Below, piece after piece: positions 17,058-23,863 of a stretch of 28,335 nt of DNA. Each line of letters starts with the position of its first letter. Within the stretch, counting starts at the first letter, position 1. The notes under the pieces are model-generated. The model was given only the letters and a program-made list of their open reading frames with translations. It did no database searches and was not told the DNA's origin. Source of the stretch: a virus. The stretch is taken from the IMG/VR virus record IMGVR_UViG_3300022746_000049, positions 1-28,335 of that record, one strand, 5' to 3'. The position numbers were made by a program, and so were the translations under genes.

Positions 17058-17954
17058 TTACCGAATCTTGCCTGCTTTACGGAGTTCTTTCCACTGTGCT
17101 GCTGTACCAAAAAAGACCCCATTGGAATCTAGTGGTACATCAGGAGTGTTTTTACCCCCGCGAATTGGCGTGATCGGTGCTGGTGCTTTACTTCTAACAA
17201 TAGGGGCTGGTTTCTCGGCTTCAGGTTTTGCCTCAAATCGAGCTTCCAACTTCCCAATCTCTCGCAACGCTGCTTTTGGCGACAATCCAGCGATTTTTTG
17301 TGCGATTTCATCGTTTTCAGCTAGGTGATACAGGATTTGTGGGCCTACGTCACTCTCCAGAATCGCATCACGAATGTCGTCATTTACGACCACATCGCTT
17401 GACGCAACAATGTCATCAAAATCTGGCAAGGTAGCTTTCACCGCTTCGACCTTTTTAGCCCAAGTCTGAATGACTTTTTGCTGTTCTTCGGCCTGTTTAG
17501 CTGCTGCTTCTTGCTGCTTCATTTCAGCGATTCGCTTGTCTGCTGTGTACTCTGCGAGTGCCTCGGCATATTCAAACGCATCACTAAATTGGCTGGGTTG
17601 CGGCTTTTCGTCCACAGGGTTAGCCTTTTGAGGCTGTGCCTTGTTTTCTAAAGCTGCCAAACGCGCTTCTAGAGCTTGCCTTGCTTCACGTTCTTGTTGC
17701 GCTTCTTTACGCGCTTCTTCACGTTGCTTAGTAATCTCAGAAAAACGGCGCTCAAGTTTAGGATTGTGCTTACGCTCACCCTCTTGTTTTGCTTCGGCTT
17801 CTGCTTCTTCAGGTTCACTCTGTTCAACTACCTCTGTCGGCTCCGATTCATCGGCCACGACTTCGGCGGGTGATTCAGCTAAACCTAATCTGTTTGCATA
17901 AAATTCCGCTGCGTTGTCGCTCGTCAAAACTTGACTTGCTTCTTTTTCAGACAT
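17058..17954 (-). CDS. Scaffolding protein, P22 gp8-like
   Basis: The product has 298 residues, very close to P22 gp8 (303). It is highly charged and mostly helical. An acidic N-terminus (EVVADESEPTEVVEQSEPEE) leads into a long Glu/Lys/Arg/Ala coiled coil (about 55-125) and further helices with Gln-rich stretches (about 130-165). The C-terminus ends with a basic helical segment (TAAQWKELRKAGKIR), in keeping with the positively charged coat-binding helix-turn-helix of P22 scaffold. It lies between portal and coat as in P22. It would direct coat assembly and leave the procapsid before packaging. Confidence 0.88.
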   Translation of the reverse strand: MSEKEASQVLTSDNAAEFYANRLGLAESPAEVVADESEPTEVVEQSEPEEAEAEAKQEGERKHNPKLERRFSEITKQREEARKEAQQEREARQALEARLAALENKAQPQKANPVDEKPQPSQFSDAFEYAEALAEYTADKRIAEMKQQEAAAKQAEEQQKVIQTWAKKVEAVKATLPDFDDIVASSDVVVNDDIRDAILESDVGPQILYHLAENDEIAQKIAGLSPKAALREIGKLEARFEAKPEAEKPAPIVRSKAPAPITPIRGGKNTPDVPLDSNGVFFGTAAQWKELRKAGKIR

Positions 17955-17972
17955 TACGTTGTCACTCCGGAT

Positions 17973-18017
17973 TTACCCCGTTTACCTAACGGGTAAGGTT
18001 TGTGGTTAATTTACCAC
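17973..18017. other. Two inverted repeats between portal and scaffold genes
   Basis: The 67-base gap holds an inverted repeat TTACCCCGTT / AACGGGTAA (17973-17996, one bulged base) and a second, GTGGT / ACCAC (18002-18017). Neither is followed by a T-tract on the leftward transcript, so simple termination is unlikely. They may be RNA processing, stability or translational control hairpins. Confidence 0.45.
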
Positions 18018-18021
18018 GAAT

Positions 18022-20133
18022 TTATTGTTGCATCAATGGATTTTGGCCTTGGTCAATGTCCTGTGCTGCTGCTTGTGCGTATTTAGCCTGTTCAGCATTA
18101 CGCAAGGTAATCTCGCGCTCCAAGCGGCCTGTGTCCATGTGGTGAATCAAAAGCTGAACAATTGCATCCAATTCGGTCTTGTTCTGGCTTGTGATTGCGC
18201 GGGTGTTCTGGTCATTGACCTTAACTTCAGCCATGGTTTCAGTGTTATGGGCACGAGCAGTAACGTCCATCAGCTTGCGCTTGTTCTCGTTATCCTGCTT
18301 AACTTGCTCAATGTCCTGACGCTGTTTAATCGTCATTTGCATTGCCTGAAGCTGTTGCGTCAATTGTTTGATTTGCTCGTCAGACTGCTTGATCTTCATC
18401 TGAGCCAATGGCGGGATTTCGCTGTGATCGTCAATCTGAGCCAATGGGTTAGCAGCGGCCAAACGGTCTGCAATCACATCAGCGCCGGGCCAATCCATGT
18501 TGCGGAACACCAAATCTCCGCAAGTCTGCATCAAAGCAGGGTCTGCTGACAGCAATGGGAGCATGGATTCCACGGCTTCTTGGCGCTTGGAGTTGTAACC
18601 AGGGCCAGTGTCCATAACCACATCGTATTGGCCAACAGTAATGTCGTTCAAAACTCGGCCAACGGAATCACGCTGGTTAATGGTCAACAACTCTGGTTTT
18701 CCATCGTCACCAATGATTCGCATCACACGCTCGGTGTCGTAAATCTTAGGCAACAAGTCCAAAATGATTGTGCCAGCGTGAGAAATTGAGCGAGTCAAGT
18801 TGTCGTAATAGTCGTAGTTTGTCAGGTCAACTTGTTGTTGTTGGCCATTTAAAGCCTTGCCTGAGATATTGCCCTGCTTGAGTTGTGCAGGGTCAAACAC
18901 GCCCATGATGGACTTAATGTCGTCATCCACACCAGCAGCAGCGGCCATGATGCCAGCTTGAGGTGGTTCTGGTTGTAGACGCACAGGCACAGGCGCAGGA
19001 CGACCATCAATGTCTGTTTGCTTATAACGCAGCAATGGGAACGATTTGATGTTGGCGTTAGCCCAATCGTTTTCGTGGCCTTCGTCTTGGCCTTCTGCAA
19101 TCAACCACTTAGCTTTTGGAGCCAGCGCAACGCCTTCTGTGATTGAAGTTTGCCAGAAGTTATACATGCGCTGTGGGTCTTTGGCATATCGAATCATGCC
19201 AAATTTCTTGCGCTTGTCGCCCACCACGATATGACGACCATAAACAGGAATGATTGGAATGTACTTGCCAGGCCAAATGCCTTCTTCAATTACATCAATA
19301 GCTGTGAGTTTGCAATATTTGATTGTCTTTTTGTAAGAAGGGCGTTGGTCAACCACCACAATGCCAGCCATTTGCAGACGAGCAAACATATCTTTGTCAT
19401 CAGCAAACGTAGAAGAACCATCGCTCAACTGATACAAAGTGGCTTTTTCACGGACCGTATAGAAATATTCAGCAAGGCGAATATCCTCTTTTGTAATCCA
19501 CTCCGATTGGCTGTCACCCGTACCACGTTGCGTAAAAGACGTACCACCATCAACCGATGCGTCTGGATAGAGCTTGGAAAACTCTTTCTTTGGCATCATT
19601 GTTGTAATTAAACAACGGTCAGCGTCAGAGCCATCAGGCGCTACTGAATTGGGGTCAAAGTAGACGGTGAAAGGGTTATCAATAGGGTCAATGTAGATTT
19701 CTTGCTCAAAAGAATCTTCCGAAACGTAGTCTGTACGGATACGGAAAAAGCCCCAACCCATGCGCACAGCGTACTCAAAAGCATTGTCGTAAGCGTGATC
19801 GGCGTTTGAGTTGTTCTCAATATGGCGCACGATGCCTTGAATGGTCTGCGCGTCCACCATGTCCTCATGCGTGTTCATTGCATGGACTTTTATGCGCGGG
19901 CGCTGTTGACGTTGTTGGTTACAGACTTGGCGGCAGTAGTTATCTACCTTGTTTACGGTAATAACAGGGCGAGATTCCAGATTGCGTGAGTTCTGCAATT
20001 CCACTGGCCATTGATCGCCACCACCAAATTTAAGGTCCTCAAGAGCCTCTTGGCGATTCATTGTGTCGGCATCATTTGCCAGTTTCAGGAATTCAATTGC
20101 TTCTTGAATCCGTGGGTCGTAATCGTCTGCCAT
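18022..20133 (-). CDS. Portal protein, P22 gp1-like
   Basis: The product has 703 residues, against 725 for P22 gp1. The N-terminus (IQEAIEFLKLANDADTMNRQ, then EDLKFGGGDQWP) matches the P22-type portal family. The body has VITVNKVDNYCRQVCNQQRQ and HIENNSNADHAYDNAFEYAV, which are typical, and the C-terminal 150 residues form long Gln/Lys-rich helix (barrel-like region), ending in GQNPLMQQ. Twelve copies form the DNA gate at one capsid vertex, where terminase docks and gp4-like protein later binds. The start ATG at 20133 follows GGACATAT. Gene order terminase-portal-scaffold-coat supports the call. Confidence 0.93.
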   Translation of the reverse strand: MADDYDPRIQEAIEFLKLANDADTMNRQEALEDLKFGGGDQWPVELQNSRNLESRPVITVNKVDNYCRQVCNQQRQQRPRIKVHAMNTHEDMVDAQTIQGIVRHIENNSNADHAYDNAFEYAVRMGWGFFRIRTDYVSEDSFEQEIYIDPIDNPFTVYFDPNSVAPDGSDADRCLITTMMPKKEFSKLYPDASVDGGTSFTQRGTGDSQSEWITKEDIRLAEYFYTVREKATLYQLSDGSSTFADDKDMFARLQMAGIVVVDQRPSYKKTIKYCKLTAIDVIEEGIWPGKYIPIIPVYGRHIVVGDKRKKFGMIRYAKDPQRMYNFWQTSITEGVALAPKAKWLIAEGQDEGHENDWANANIKSFPLLRYKQTDIDGRPAPVPVRLQPEPPQAGIMAAAAGVDDDIKSIMGVFDPAQLKQGNISGKALNGQQQQVDLTNYDYYDNLTRSISHAGTIILDLLPKIYDTERVMRIIGDDGKPELLTINQRDSVGRVLNDITVGQYDVVMDTGPGYNSKRQEAVESMLPLLSADPALMQTCGDLVFRNMDWPGADVIADRLAAANPLAQIDDHSEIPPLAQMKIKQSDEQIKQLTQQLQAMQMTIKQRQDIEQVKQDNENKRKLMDVTARAHNTETMAEVKVNDQNTRAITSQNKTELDAIVQLLIHHMDTGRLEREITLRNAEQAKYAQAAAQDIDQGQNPLMQQ

Positions 20134-20163
20134 ATATGTCCTAGGTTGACAAGTCGTTTGATT

Positions 20164-21447
20164 TTAGCCCATCCAGCTATTAGCGCCACCATAATTTACT
20201 TGCGGTCTAGGCGTTCTACGCTGTTTAGGCTCGTTCACCATCAATCCAATGTAACGGAAAGCATCTGCCCCGTGGCTGTAATTGTCGTGAACTGGAGTCT
20301 TTGAGAACTGTTTGGTATCTGGGTCAACGTCATACCGATAATGACGCAAGCACTGCAATCCATCGTGGCAATTGTCGCGGTCAAACCAGCAGTTTCTGAA
20401 AATTGTCCTGGCTGCGTTGATACTGTCCAAGATCGGCGTCTTAGGAATAATCTTTGTTTTATAGCCAGCAGCCCTAACAATCTCCTCAATGCTTCGGCCA
20501 TTGCCTGCCAAAGTTTTGTTTTCAGCGTCATGCGGAAGCCAAAGCGTGTCATAGATATATCCAAATGTCTGCATCTTGGCCAGATACTCGCTCATGGTCT
20601 GCTGATTGCCCTCAATGTAGCGAATCAGGCGCGTTTCCATGCCCACAAACTGAAGAAACCAAATGGCCGTAGCGTCAGACCAACCCAAGTCAAAAATGGC
20701 GTGTACGGGCTTTGTAGGGTCGTAGTTGACCTTTGTGATGCGTCCATCAAGCTCTGCGACTTGCATTTCTTTGGCAAACACCGCACCGTCTACGGTCTGG
20801 CGGCACAAACCTTCCCAAACCACGTTGTAAGCTTGCGGGTCACGGGCTTTGAGTTGGTCTTTTTCAAGTCTAAGCGTGTCAGGAAACCAAGGGTTGTCCG
20901 ACCAATTGATCTTGACCACCAAGCAATCATCTGGTGGGTATAGCACAAACCGCTGATAAGTTTCGTCTGATTCTAACTCAGGGTTGAACGTAATCCAAAT
21001 CTCCGAGTTTGGCTTTCGGATTGTAGGAATAAGCACATTCCAGCTCAATCGGCTGGTTGTCTGGGCTTCTTCTACCCAACAAATATCTACACCTTCGTAG
21101 GATTTGACATTAGCAACGTTGTTTTTTAGGCCAACAAAGTTAAATTCAGAGCCGTTTTTGCCACGAATGTTGGTTTGGGTGATCTCATAGAATCCCATCA
21201 GACCAAGCGCCTCAATTTGGTCACACAACAGTTTGTGAACCGAGTCTTTGATTGAAGTCTGAAACTCACGGGCGCAAAGAATACGCAATGGCTCTTTTGC
21301 AGCTTTAATTAACAATGCCCTAGCCACACCCCAAGACTTCGCTCCACCTCGTCCACCGTACAAAACTTTGTAGCGCGACTTTTCAAACAAACATTGAAGT
21401 TTGATCGGGAACTGAGCGTTAGCAATAGCGCCTTGTAGTTCACTCAT
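20164..21447 (-). CDS. Terminase large subunit (ATPase-nuclease)
   Basis: The product has 427 residues from ATG 21447, which overlaps the small-subunit stop as ATGAGTGA. A TTG start at 21462 is possible but weaker. The ATPase domain shows Walker A GGRGGAKS (31-38), Walker B VDICWVEE (120-127) and the coupling segment WITFNPE (151-157). The nuclease domain has the acidic residues in IFDLGWSD (Asp253), LPHDAEN (Asp307) and HGADAFRY (Asp394), as expected of the RNase H-like terminase nuclease. It resembles the PBSX/Terminase_3-type group. It pumps DNA through the portal and cuts the concatemer. The cut mode (headful or cohesive) cannot be told from the sequence. Confidence 0.94.
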   Translation of the reverse strand: MSELQGAIANAQFPIKLQCLFEKSRYKVLYGGRGGAKSWGVARALLIKAAKEPLRILCAREFQTSIKDSVHKLLCDQIEALGLMGFYEITQTNIRGKNGSEFNFVGLKNNVANVKSYEGVDICWVEEAQTTSRLSWNVLIPTIRKPNSEIWITFNPELESDETYQRFVLYPPDDCLVVKINWSDNPWFPDTLRLEKDQLKARDPQAYNVVWEGLCRQTVDGAVFAKEMQVAELDGRITKVNYDPTKPVHAIFDLGWSDATAIWFLQFVGMETRLIRYIEGNQQTMSEYLAKMQTFGYIYDTLWLPHDAENKTLAGNGRSIEEIVRAAGYKTKIIPKTPILDSINAARTIFRNCWFDRDNCHDGLQCLRHYRYDVDPDTKQFSKTPVHDNYSHGADAFRYIGLMVNEPKQRRTPRPQVNYGGANSWMG

Positions 21448-21901
21448 CCGTAGGCTTGACAAAAGTTACGTTGATACCAGACAGCAAAGGCGCACCATCA
21501 GCACCTGTGATTTCTTGTTCCATCTTGTCACGCCAACCAAGAACATTCTTTGCCGTAAAAATGCTGAAATTGGCATGAAAAGCATTAGCCATTGCGCCTT
21601 CAACAAGAATTGCCTCTTGAAAATCTTTTGCTCTCTTATAGGCGTAGGAAAAATCAGGATGCTTTAGTTCTCCATTTTCATGTTTTGCTGTTGCCCATTC
21701 ATAAAGAGTGTCTCTTGTCACACCAATACTAATGGCAAATCGAGCCAAAGTAGGAAACTTAGCAGGCACGACTTCAGAACCTTTTTCGTTACCTTGAGCA
21801 TCTAGCAATGGTCTACGTTCAAAAGGTTCAATGTCAAAGTACGCAATCAATTGATCTGCGTATTCTTCTTTAAATAAAGTCGGTCTGCCTCGGTTTGTCA
21901 T
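21440..21901 (-). CDS. Terminase small subunit
   Basis: The product has 153 residues, against 162 for P22 gp3. It opens RGRPTLFKEEYADQLIAYFD and contains a helix-turn-helix (TLARFAISIGVTRDTLYEWA, about 50-69). A second helical block follows (YKRAKDFQEAILVEGAMANA) with GWRDKMEQEITG. These elements are typical of small terminase subunits that recognise the packaging site and recruit the large subunit. The start forms ATGA with the preceding 47-residue gene, and the stop overlaps the large-subunit start. The packaging site may lie in or near this gene, as in P22, but I see no obvious site. Confidence 0.88.
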   Translation of the reverse strand: MTNRGRPTLFKEEYADQLIAYFDIEPFERRPLLDAQGNEKGSEVVPAKFPTLARFAISIGVTRDTLYEWATAKHENGELKHPDFSYAYKRAKDFQEAILVEGAMANAFHANFSIFTAKNVLGWRDKMEQEITGADGAPLLSGINVTFVKPTDE

Positions 21902-22041
21902 TTTTTCTTGGCTGGTTTTTTGGCAGCCTCACGTTTTTCAGCGTACGCAATCGCAACGGCTTGTTTTATTGGTTTACTTTTCGCTTCAATTCTGATATTC
22001 TCTTTGAACGCTTTATCAGATTTACTTTTAACTAACGGCAT
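21898..22041 (-). CDS. Small basic phage protein before the terminase small subunit
   Basis: The product has 47 residues and starts MPLVKSKSDKAFKENIRIEA. It is strongly Lys-rich, with a central KQAVAIAYAEKREA helix and a KKPAKKK tail. The MPLVKSKS...KQAxAIAY pattern is one I recognise from many small phage genes, but no function is established. ATG 22041 has GGAG-AACTCC immediately upstream. The stop overlaps the terminase small subunit start (ATGA), so the two are translationally linked. A DNA- or RNA-binding role would fit the charge but is inference. Its ribosome site is shared in mirror image with the divergent HNH gene. Confidence 0.75.
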   Translation of the reverse strand: MPLVKSKSDKAFKENIRIEAKSKPIKQAVAIAYAEKREAAKKPAKKK

Positions 22042-22052
22042 GGAGTTCTCCT
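22042..22052. promoter_or_regulatory. Shared near-palindromic ribosome-binding site for two divergent genes
   Basis: The whole gap between two divergent start codons is 11 bases, GGAGTTCTCCT. Read rightward it gives GGAG seven bases before the HNH ATG. Read leftward, the reverse complement gives GGAG six bases before the 47-residue gene's ATG. One 10-bp near-palindrome therefore serves both strands, leaving no space for a promoter. Confidence 0.75.
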
Positions 22053-22634
22053 ATGGGTGGCAAACGAAATCAAGGTCAAATTAAACATTGCTTAAATTGC
22101 GGCAAAGAAGAATATGTTCCACCATATCGTCTTCACACTCACAAATTTTGTAGTCGTTCATGCGGTTCACAATGGAAAAGCAAAAATGAAACGGTTGAAA
22201 AATCATGTCAAATTTGCAATTCATTATTTCATGTTATTTATCATAGAGCAAATACTGCAAAATACTGTAGCAATGAATGTCGTTATAAGGGAATGAAAGG
22301 CAAAGGCCTTACGTCTTATACTTGTCAACATTGTCATAAAGAATTTTTAAGTTCAGCTTCTACGAAAAGAAAATTTTGCAGTCGTGAATGTGTAAACAAA
22401 TCTTCTAAAGAATCTTTTAAACCAGTTTTTTCTACAGTCAGAAAGATGATGATCGCAAGAAACATGATAGAAAAATGTTTTAGATGCGGTTTTGATGAAT
22501 TTAAACAAATTCTTGGTGTACACCACAAAGACCGCAATCGTCACAATAACGAACTTTCAAATTTAGAAGTTCTTTGTCCCAATTGTCATTCCATAGAACA
22601 CATGAAGCATACACCTCATGGTTTTAAAGAATAA
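22053..22634 (+). CDS. HNH homing-type endonuclease with three zinc fingers
   Basis: The product has 193 residues. Three similar zinc-binding modules of CxxC...C(x3)C form come first: Cys13/16/33/37, 52/55/72/76 and 91/94/109/113. The HNH core follows: Cys142/145, VHHKDRNRHN (His157/158), then NLEVLCPNCHSIEH with Cys175/178. HNH nucleases of this kind nick or cut target DNA and often promote their own spread. The gene runs against all its neighbours and fits between them with 11 and 3 spare bases. It is visibly richer in A/T codons than the flanking genes, which suggests recent arrival. No adjacent intron is evident, so it looks free-standing. Confidence 0.9.
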   Translation: MGGKRNQGQIKHCLNCGKEEYVPPYRLHTHKFCSRSCGSQWKSKNETVEKSCQICNSLFHVIYHRANTAKYCSNECRYKGMKGKGLTSYTCQHCHKEFLSSASTKRKFCSRECVNKSSKESFKPVFSTVRKMMIARNMIEKCFRCGFDEFKQILGVHHKDRNRHNNELSNLEVLCPNCHSIEHMKHTPHGFKE

Positions 22635-22637
22635 AAA

Positions 22638-22802
22638 TTAGTTAGAAACTTCAGCTTCTGTATTTGAAGTTTCTTTCTTCTCCAGTTGGGTTAATTGCCA
22701 TTTGCACTGCTCTAGCGCACCGTTAATCATGTGAATCTGCACTTCTAACTGCTTGCCTTGGGACATCAGTTCATCCATGCGCTTTTGAATCTGCTCTTTC
22801 AT
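22638..22802 (-). CDS. Small helical protein, function unknown
   Basis: The product has 54 residues. It begins MKEQIQKRMDELMSQGKQLE and is one long charged helix to about residue 43 (QLTQLEKKE), with hydrophobic heptad spacing, then a polar Ser/Thr/Glu tail. A coiled-coil oligomer is likely. Start 22802 overlaps the preceding gene by ATGA, which supports it as real despite its size. Its stop lies three bases from the end of the convergent HNH gene. Function is not recognisable. Confidence 0.7.
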   Translation of the reverse strand: MKEQIQKRMDELMSQGKQLEVQIHMINGALEQCKWQLTQLEKKETSNTEAEVSN

Positions 22803-22993
22803 GCTTTCTCTCCAAAATAAGCCAATACGTCAATGTCTTTGTTTAAATCTCTGAAACGTTCTTCAAAAGAGTAAACGATTCCTTTATACATATTGGCATA
22901 GTAACGATTTCCGTTACTTTTATACAACGTCAACTGCCGCTTGGCTATGCTGTAAGCCAATGCCAAGTTGTATATGTTTTCTTTGACAATCAT
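22799..22993 (-). CDS. Small hypothetical protein
   Basis: The product has 64 residues. It is predicted mainly helical, with an aromatic-rich middle (YKSNGNRYYANMYKGIVYSF) and a charged end (EERFRDLNKDIDVLAYFG). No metal-binding, nuclease or membrane signature is seen. It is joined by ATGA overlaps to the GroES-like gene before it and to the coiled-coil gene after it, so it belongs to the same translational unit. Family not recognised. Confidence 0.7.
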   Translation of the reverse strand: MIVKENIYNLALAYSIAKRQLTLYKSNGNRYYANMYKGIVYSFEERFRDLNKDIDVLAYFGEKA

Positions 22994-23274
22994 TCTTCAA
23001 CAGCGCAAATGTCTTGCCAGCTCATCCGCAAACAGGTGTCTTCGCCCAATTTGATCGGTTCAAACTTCAAATACTCATCTTTGGCTGTACCTGCAACCGT
23101 ACCAAAATGGACTTTATCGCCCATCTTTAGTCCTTGGCGCATAGCATCGTCACCCAAAGCGACCACATGGCCTGTCGTGGGGTAGCCTTCCACCTTGCTC
23201 AAGTCCAACAATTCAGACTTAAAGCGCACTTCAGGCTTCACAATGATTTTGTCGCGCAATGGCTTGATGTTCAT
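22990..23274 (-). CDS. GroES-like co-chaperonin (Cpn10 family)
   Basis: The product has 94 residues, the usual Cpn10 size. It starts MNIKPLRDKIIVKPE, the family's first strand (PLxDRVxVK). A loop of about 16 residues follows, with KSELLDLS where GroES has its mobile loop and GroEL-binding IVL triplet. Then come TTGHVVALGDD (GxVxAVG), GLKMGDKVHFG (VKVGDxVxF) and CLRMSWQDICAVEE (the ED-I-AxxE end). It would cap host GroEL and change its chamber or selectivity, as T4 gp31 does for T4 capsid protein. No GroEL is encoded in the window. Neighbours are late small genes and packaging genes. The coat protein is the likeliest client, by inference from P22. Confidence 0.88.
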   Translation of the reverse strand: MNIKPLRDKIIVKPEVRFKSELLDLSKVEGYPTTGHVVALGDDAMRQGLKMGDKVHFGTVAGTAKDEYLKFEPIKLGEDTCLRMSWQDICAVEE

Positions 23275-23498
23275 GCCGCCACCTTTTTGGTGTATTTGCG
23301 TTTTGGCTTGTCTTCCGTCATCTCACGGACAGGCAAAGCAAGCATATCTGGCACAGGCTCTGAATAAGGCACAGGCAAAAACTCTCCACACCAATCATGT
23401 GGCGAGCGTGTTTGAAACAGCGGGTATCGCCGACAAACACCAATGCTGTGTCCACTATCTACAAAATGGTCACAAGCTTTACAATAACGTTCAACCAT
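23271..23498 (-). CDS. Cys-rich small protein, probable zinc binder
   Basis: The product has 75 residues from ATG 23498, which has GGAG eight bases upstream. A TTG at 23504 is closer than a ribosome site allows. Four cysteines (CKACDHF at 6/9, then VCRRYP and WCGEF) plus two His residues could bind one metal ion. The C-terminal third is Pro-rich and basic (DKPKRKYTKKVAA), suggesting nucleic acid or protein contact. The stop overlaps the GroES-like start by ATGA, so the two are produced together. A role with the chaperonin is conceivable only from linkage. Confidence 0.72.
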   Translation of the reverse strand: MVERYCKACDHFVDSGHSIGVCRRYPLFQTRSPHDWCGEFLPVPYSEPVPDMLALPVREMTEDKPKRKYTKKVAA

Positions 23499-23526
23499 TT
23501 TCAAATCTCCTTATTTGATTTGGCTA

Positions 23527-23570
23527 GAAGCCCTTGCAGTTCCTTCTCAACTGCTTGGGCTTCGCTTTTT
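23527..23570 (+). terminator. Rightward intrinsic terminator-like hairpin
   Basis: GAAGCCCTTGCAGTT (23527-23541) and AACTGCTTGGGCTTC (23549-23563) pair through seven and six base pairs with a two-base internal mismatch and a seven-base loop. GCTTTTT follows on the plus strand. This fits a Rho-independent terminator for rightward transcripts, such as one through the HNH gene. Leftward RNA has the hairpin but no T-tract. It also fills most of the 70-base gap between the Cys-rich and 71-residue genes, where no start-bearing ORF is found. Confidence 0.6.
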
Positions 23571-23784
23571 AGCGGTAAGCTGCTTTTTCTTTAACGTAGC
23601 AGATGCCAGAAGTCTTGCCAGTGTTGAACTGTTTGTCAGCACCGACCTTATCTTCCATACCCATGGCCACGCCACCGCGCAGACCTTCTTTGCGCTCACC
23701 AGTACGGTCAGAAGAAGTTGCGCCCATTGGAGCTTTTGCGCCAGTAACGCTAGGGATGCCCTTGCTTGAATCCATTTTACCCAT
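23569..23784 (-). CDS. Small Gly/Lys-rich phage protein, first gene after the leftward promoter
   Basis: The product has 71 residues from ATG 23784, supported by AGGAAACATC just upstream. A longer frame to 23898 lacks such a site and runs through the promoter. The sequence is Gly, Lys and Met rich, with GKMDSSKGIPSVTGAKAPMG and a basic RTGERKEGLRGG element, ending GICYVKEKAAYR. It looks largely unstructured. Small proteins of this style occur near phage packaging genes, but I know no function. It is the first gene of the presumed late transcript. Confidence 0.72.
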   Translation of the reverse strand: MGKMDSSKGIPSVTGAKAPMGATSSDRTGERKEGLRGGVAMGMEDKVGADKQFNTGKTSGICYVKEKAAYR

Positions 23785-23812
23785 GATGTTTCCTTTAGGA
23801 AGTTGTTTGGTG

Positions 23813-23841
23813 ACTTTATGCTGTTGGTGGCACAATGTCAA
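23813..23841 (-). promoter_or_regulatory. Putative leftward sigma70-type promoter
   Basis: On the minus strand a perfect -35 box TTGACA (23841-23836) is followed after 17 bases by TAAAGT (23818-23813), four of six matches to the -10 consensus. Transcription would start near 23806, about 20 bases before the ATG at 23784, leaving room for the ribosome site. It lies in the only long divergent gap in the window, so it probably drives the late leftward operon. No equally good rightward promoter is visible for the 55-residue gene. Confidence 0.6.
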
Positions 23842-23863
23842 TGTAATTTTAACAGGAAATTTT

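Noticed and set aside
20147-20152. Isolated plus-strand TTGACA between the terminase and portal genes
   Set aside because: No suitable -10 box follows and no plus-strand gene lies downstream.
23501-23568. Possible small leftward ORF with a sensible helical sequence
   Set aside because: An in-frame stop cuts it upstream and no ATG, GTG or TTG start is available. The stretch is better explained by the hairpin.
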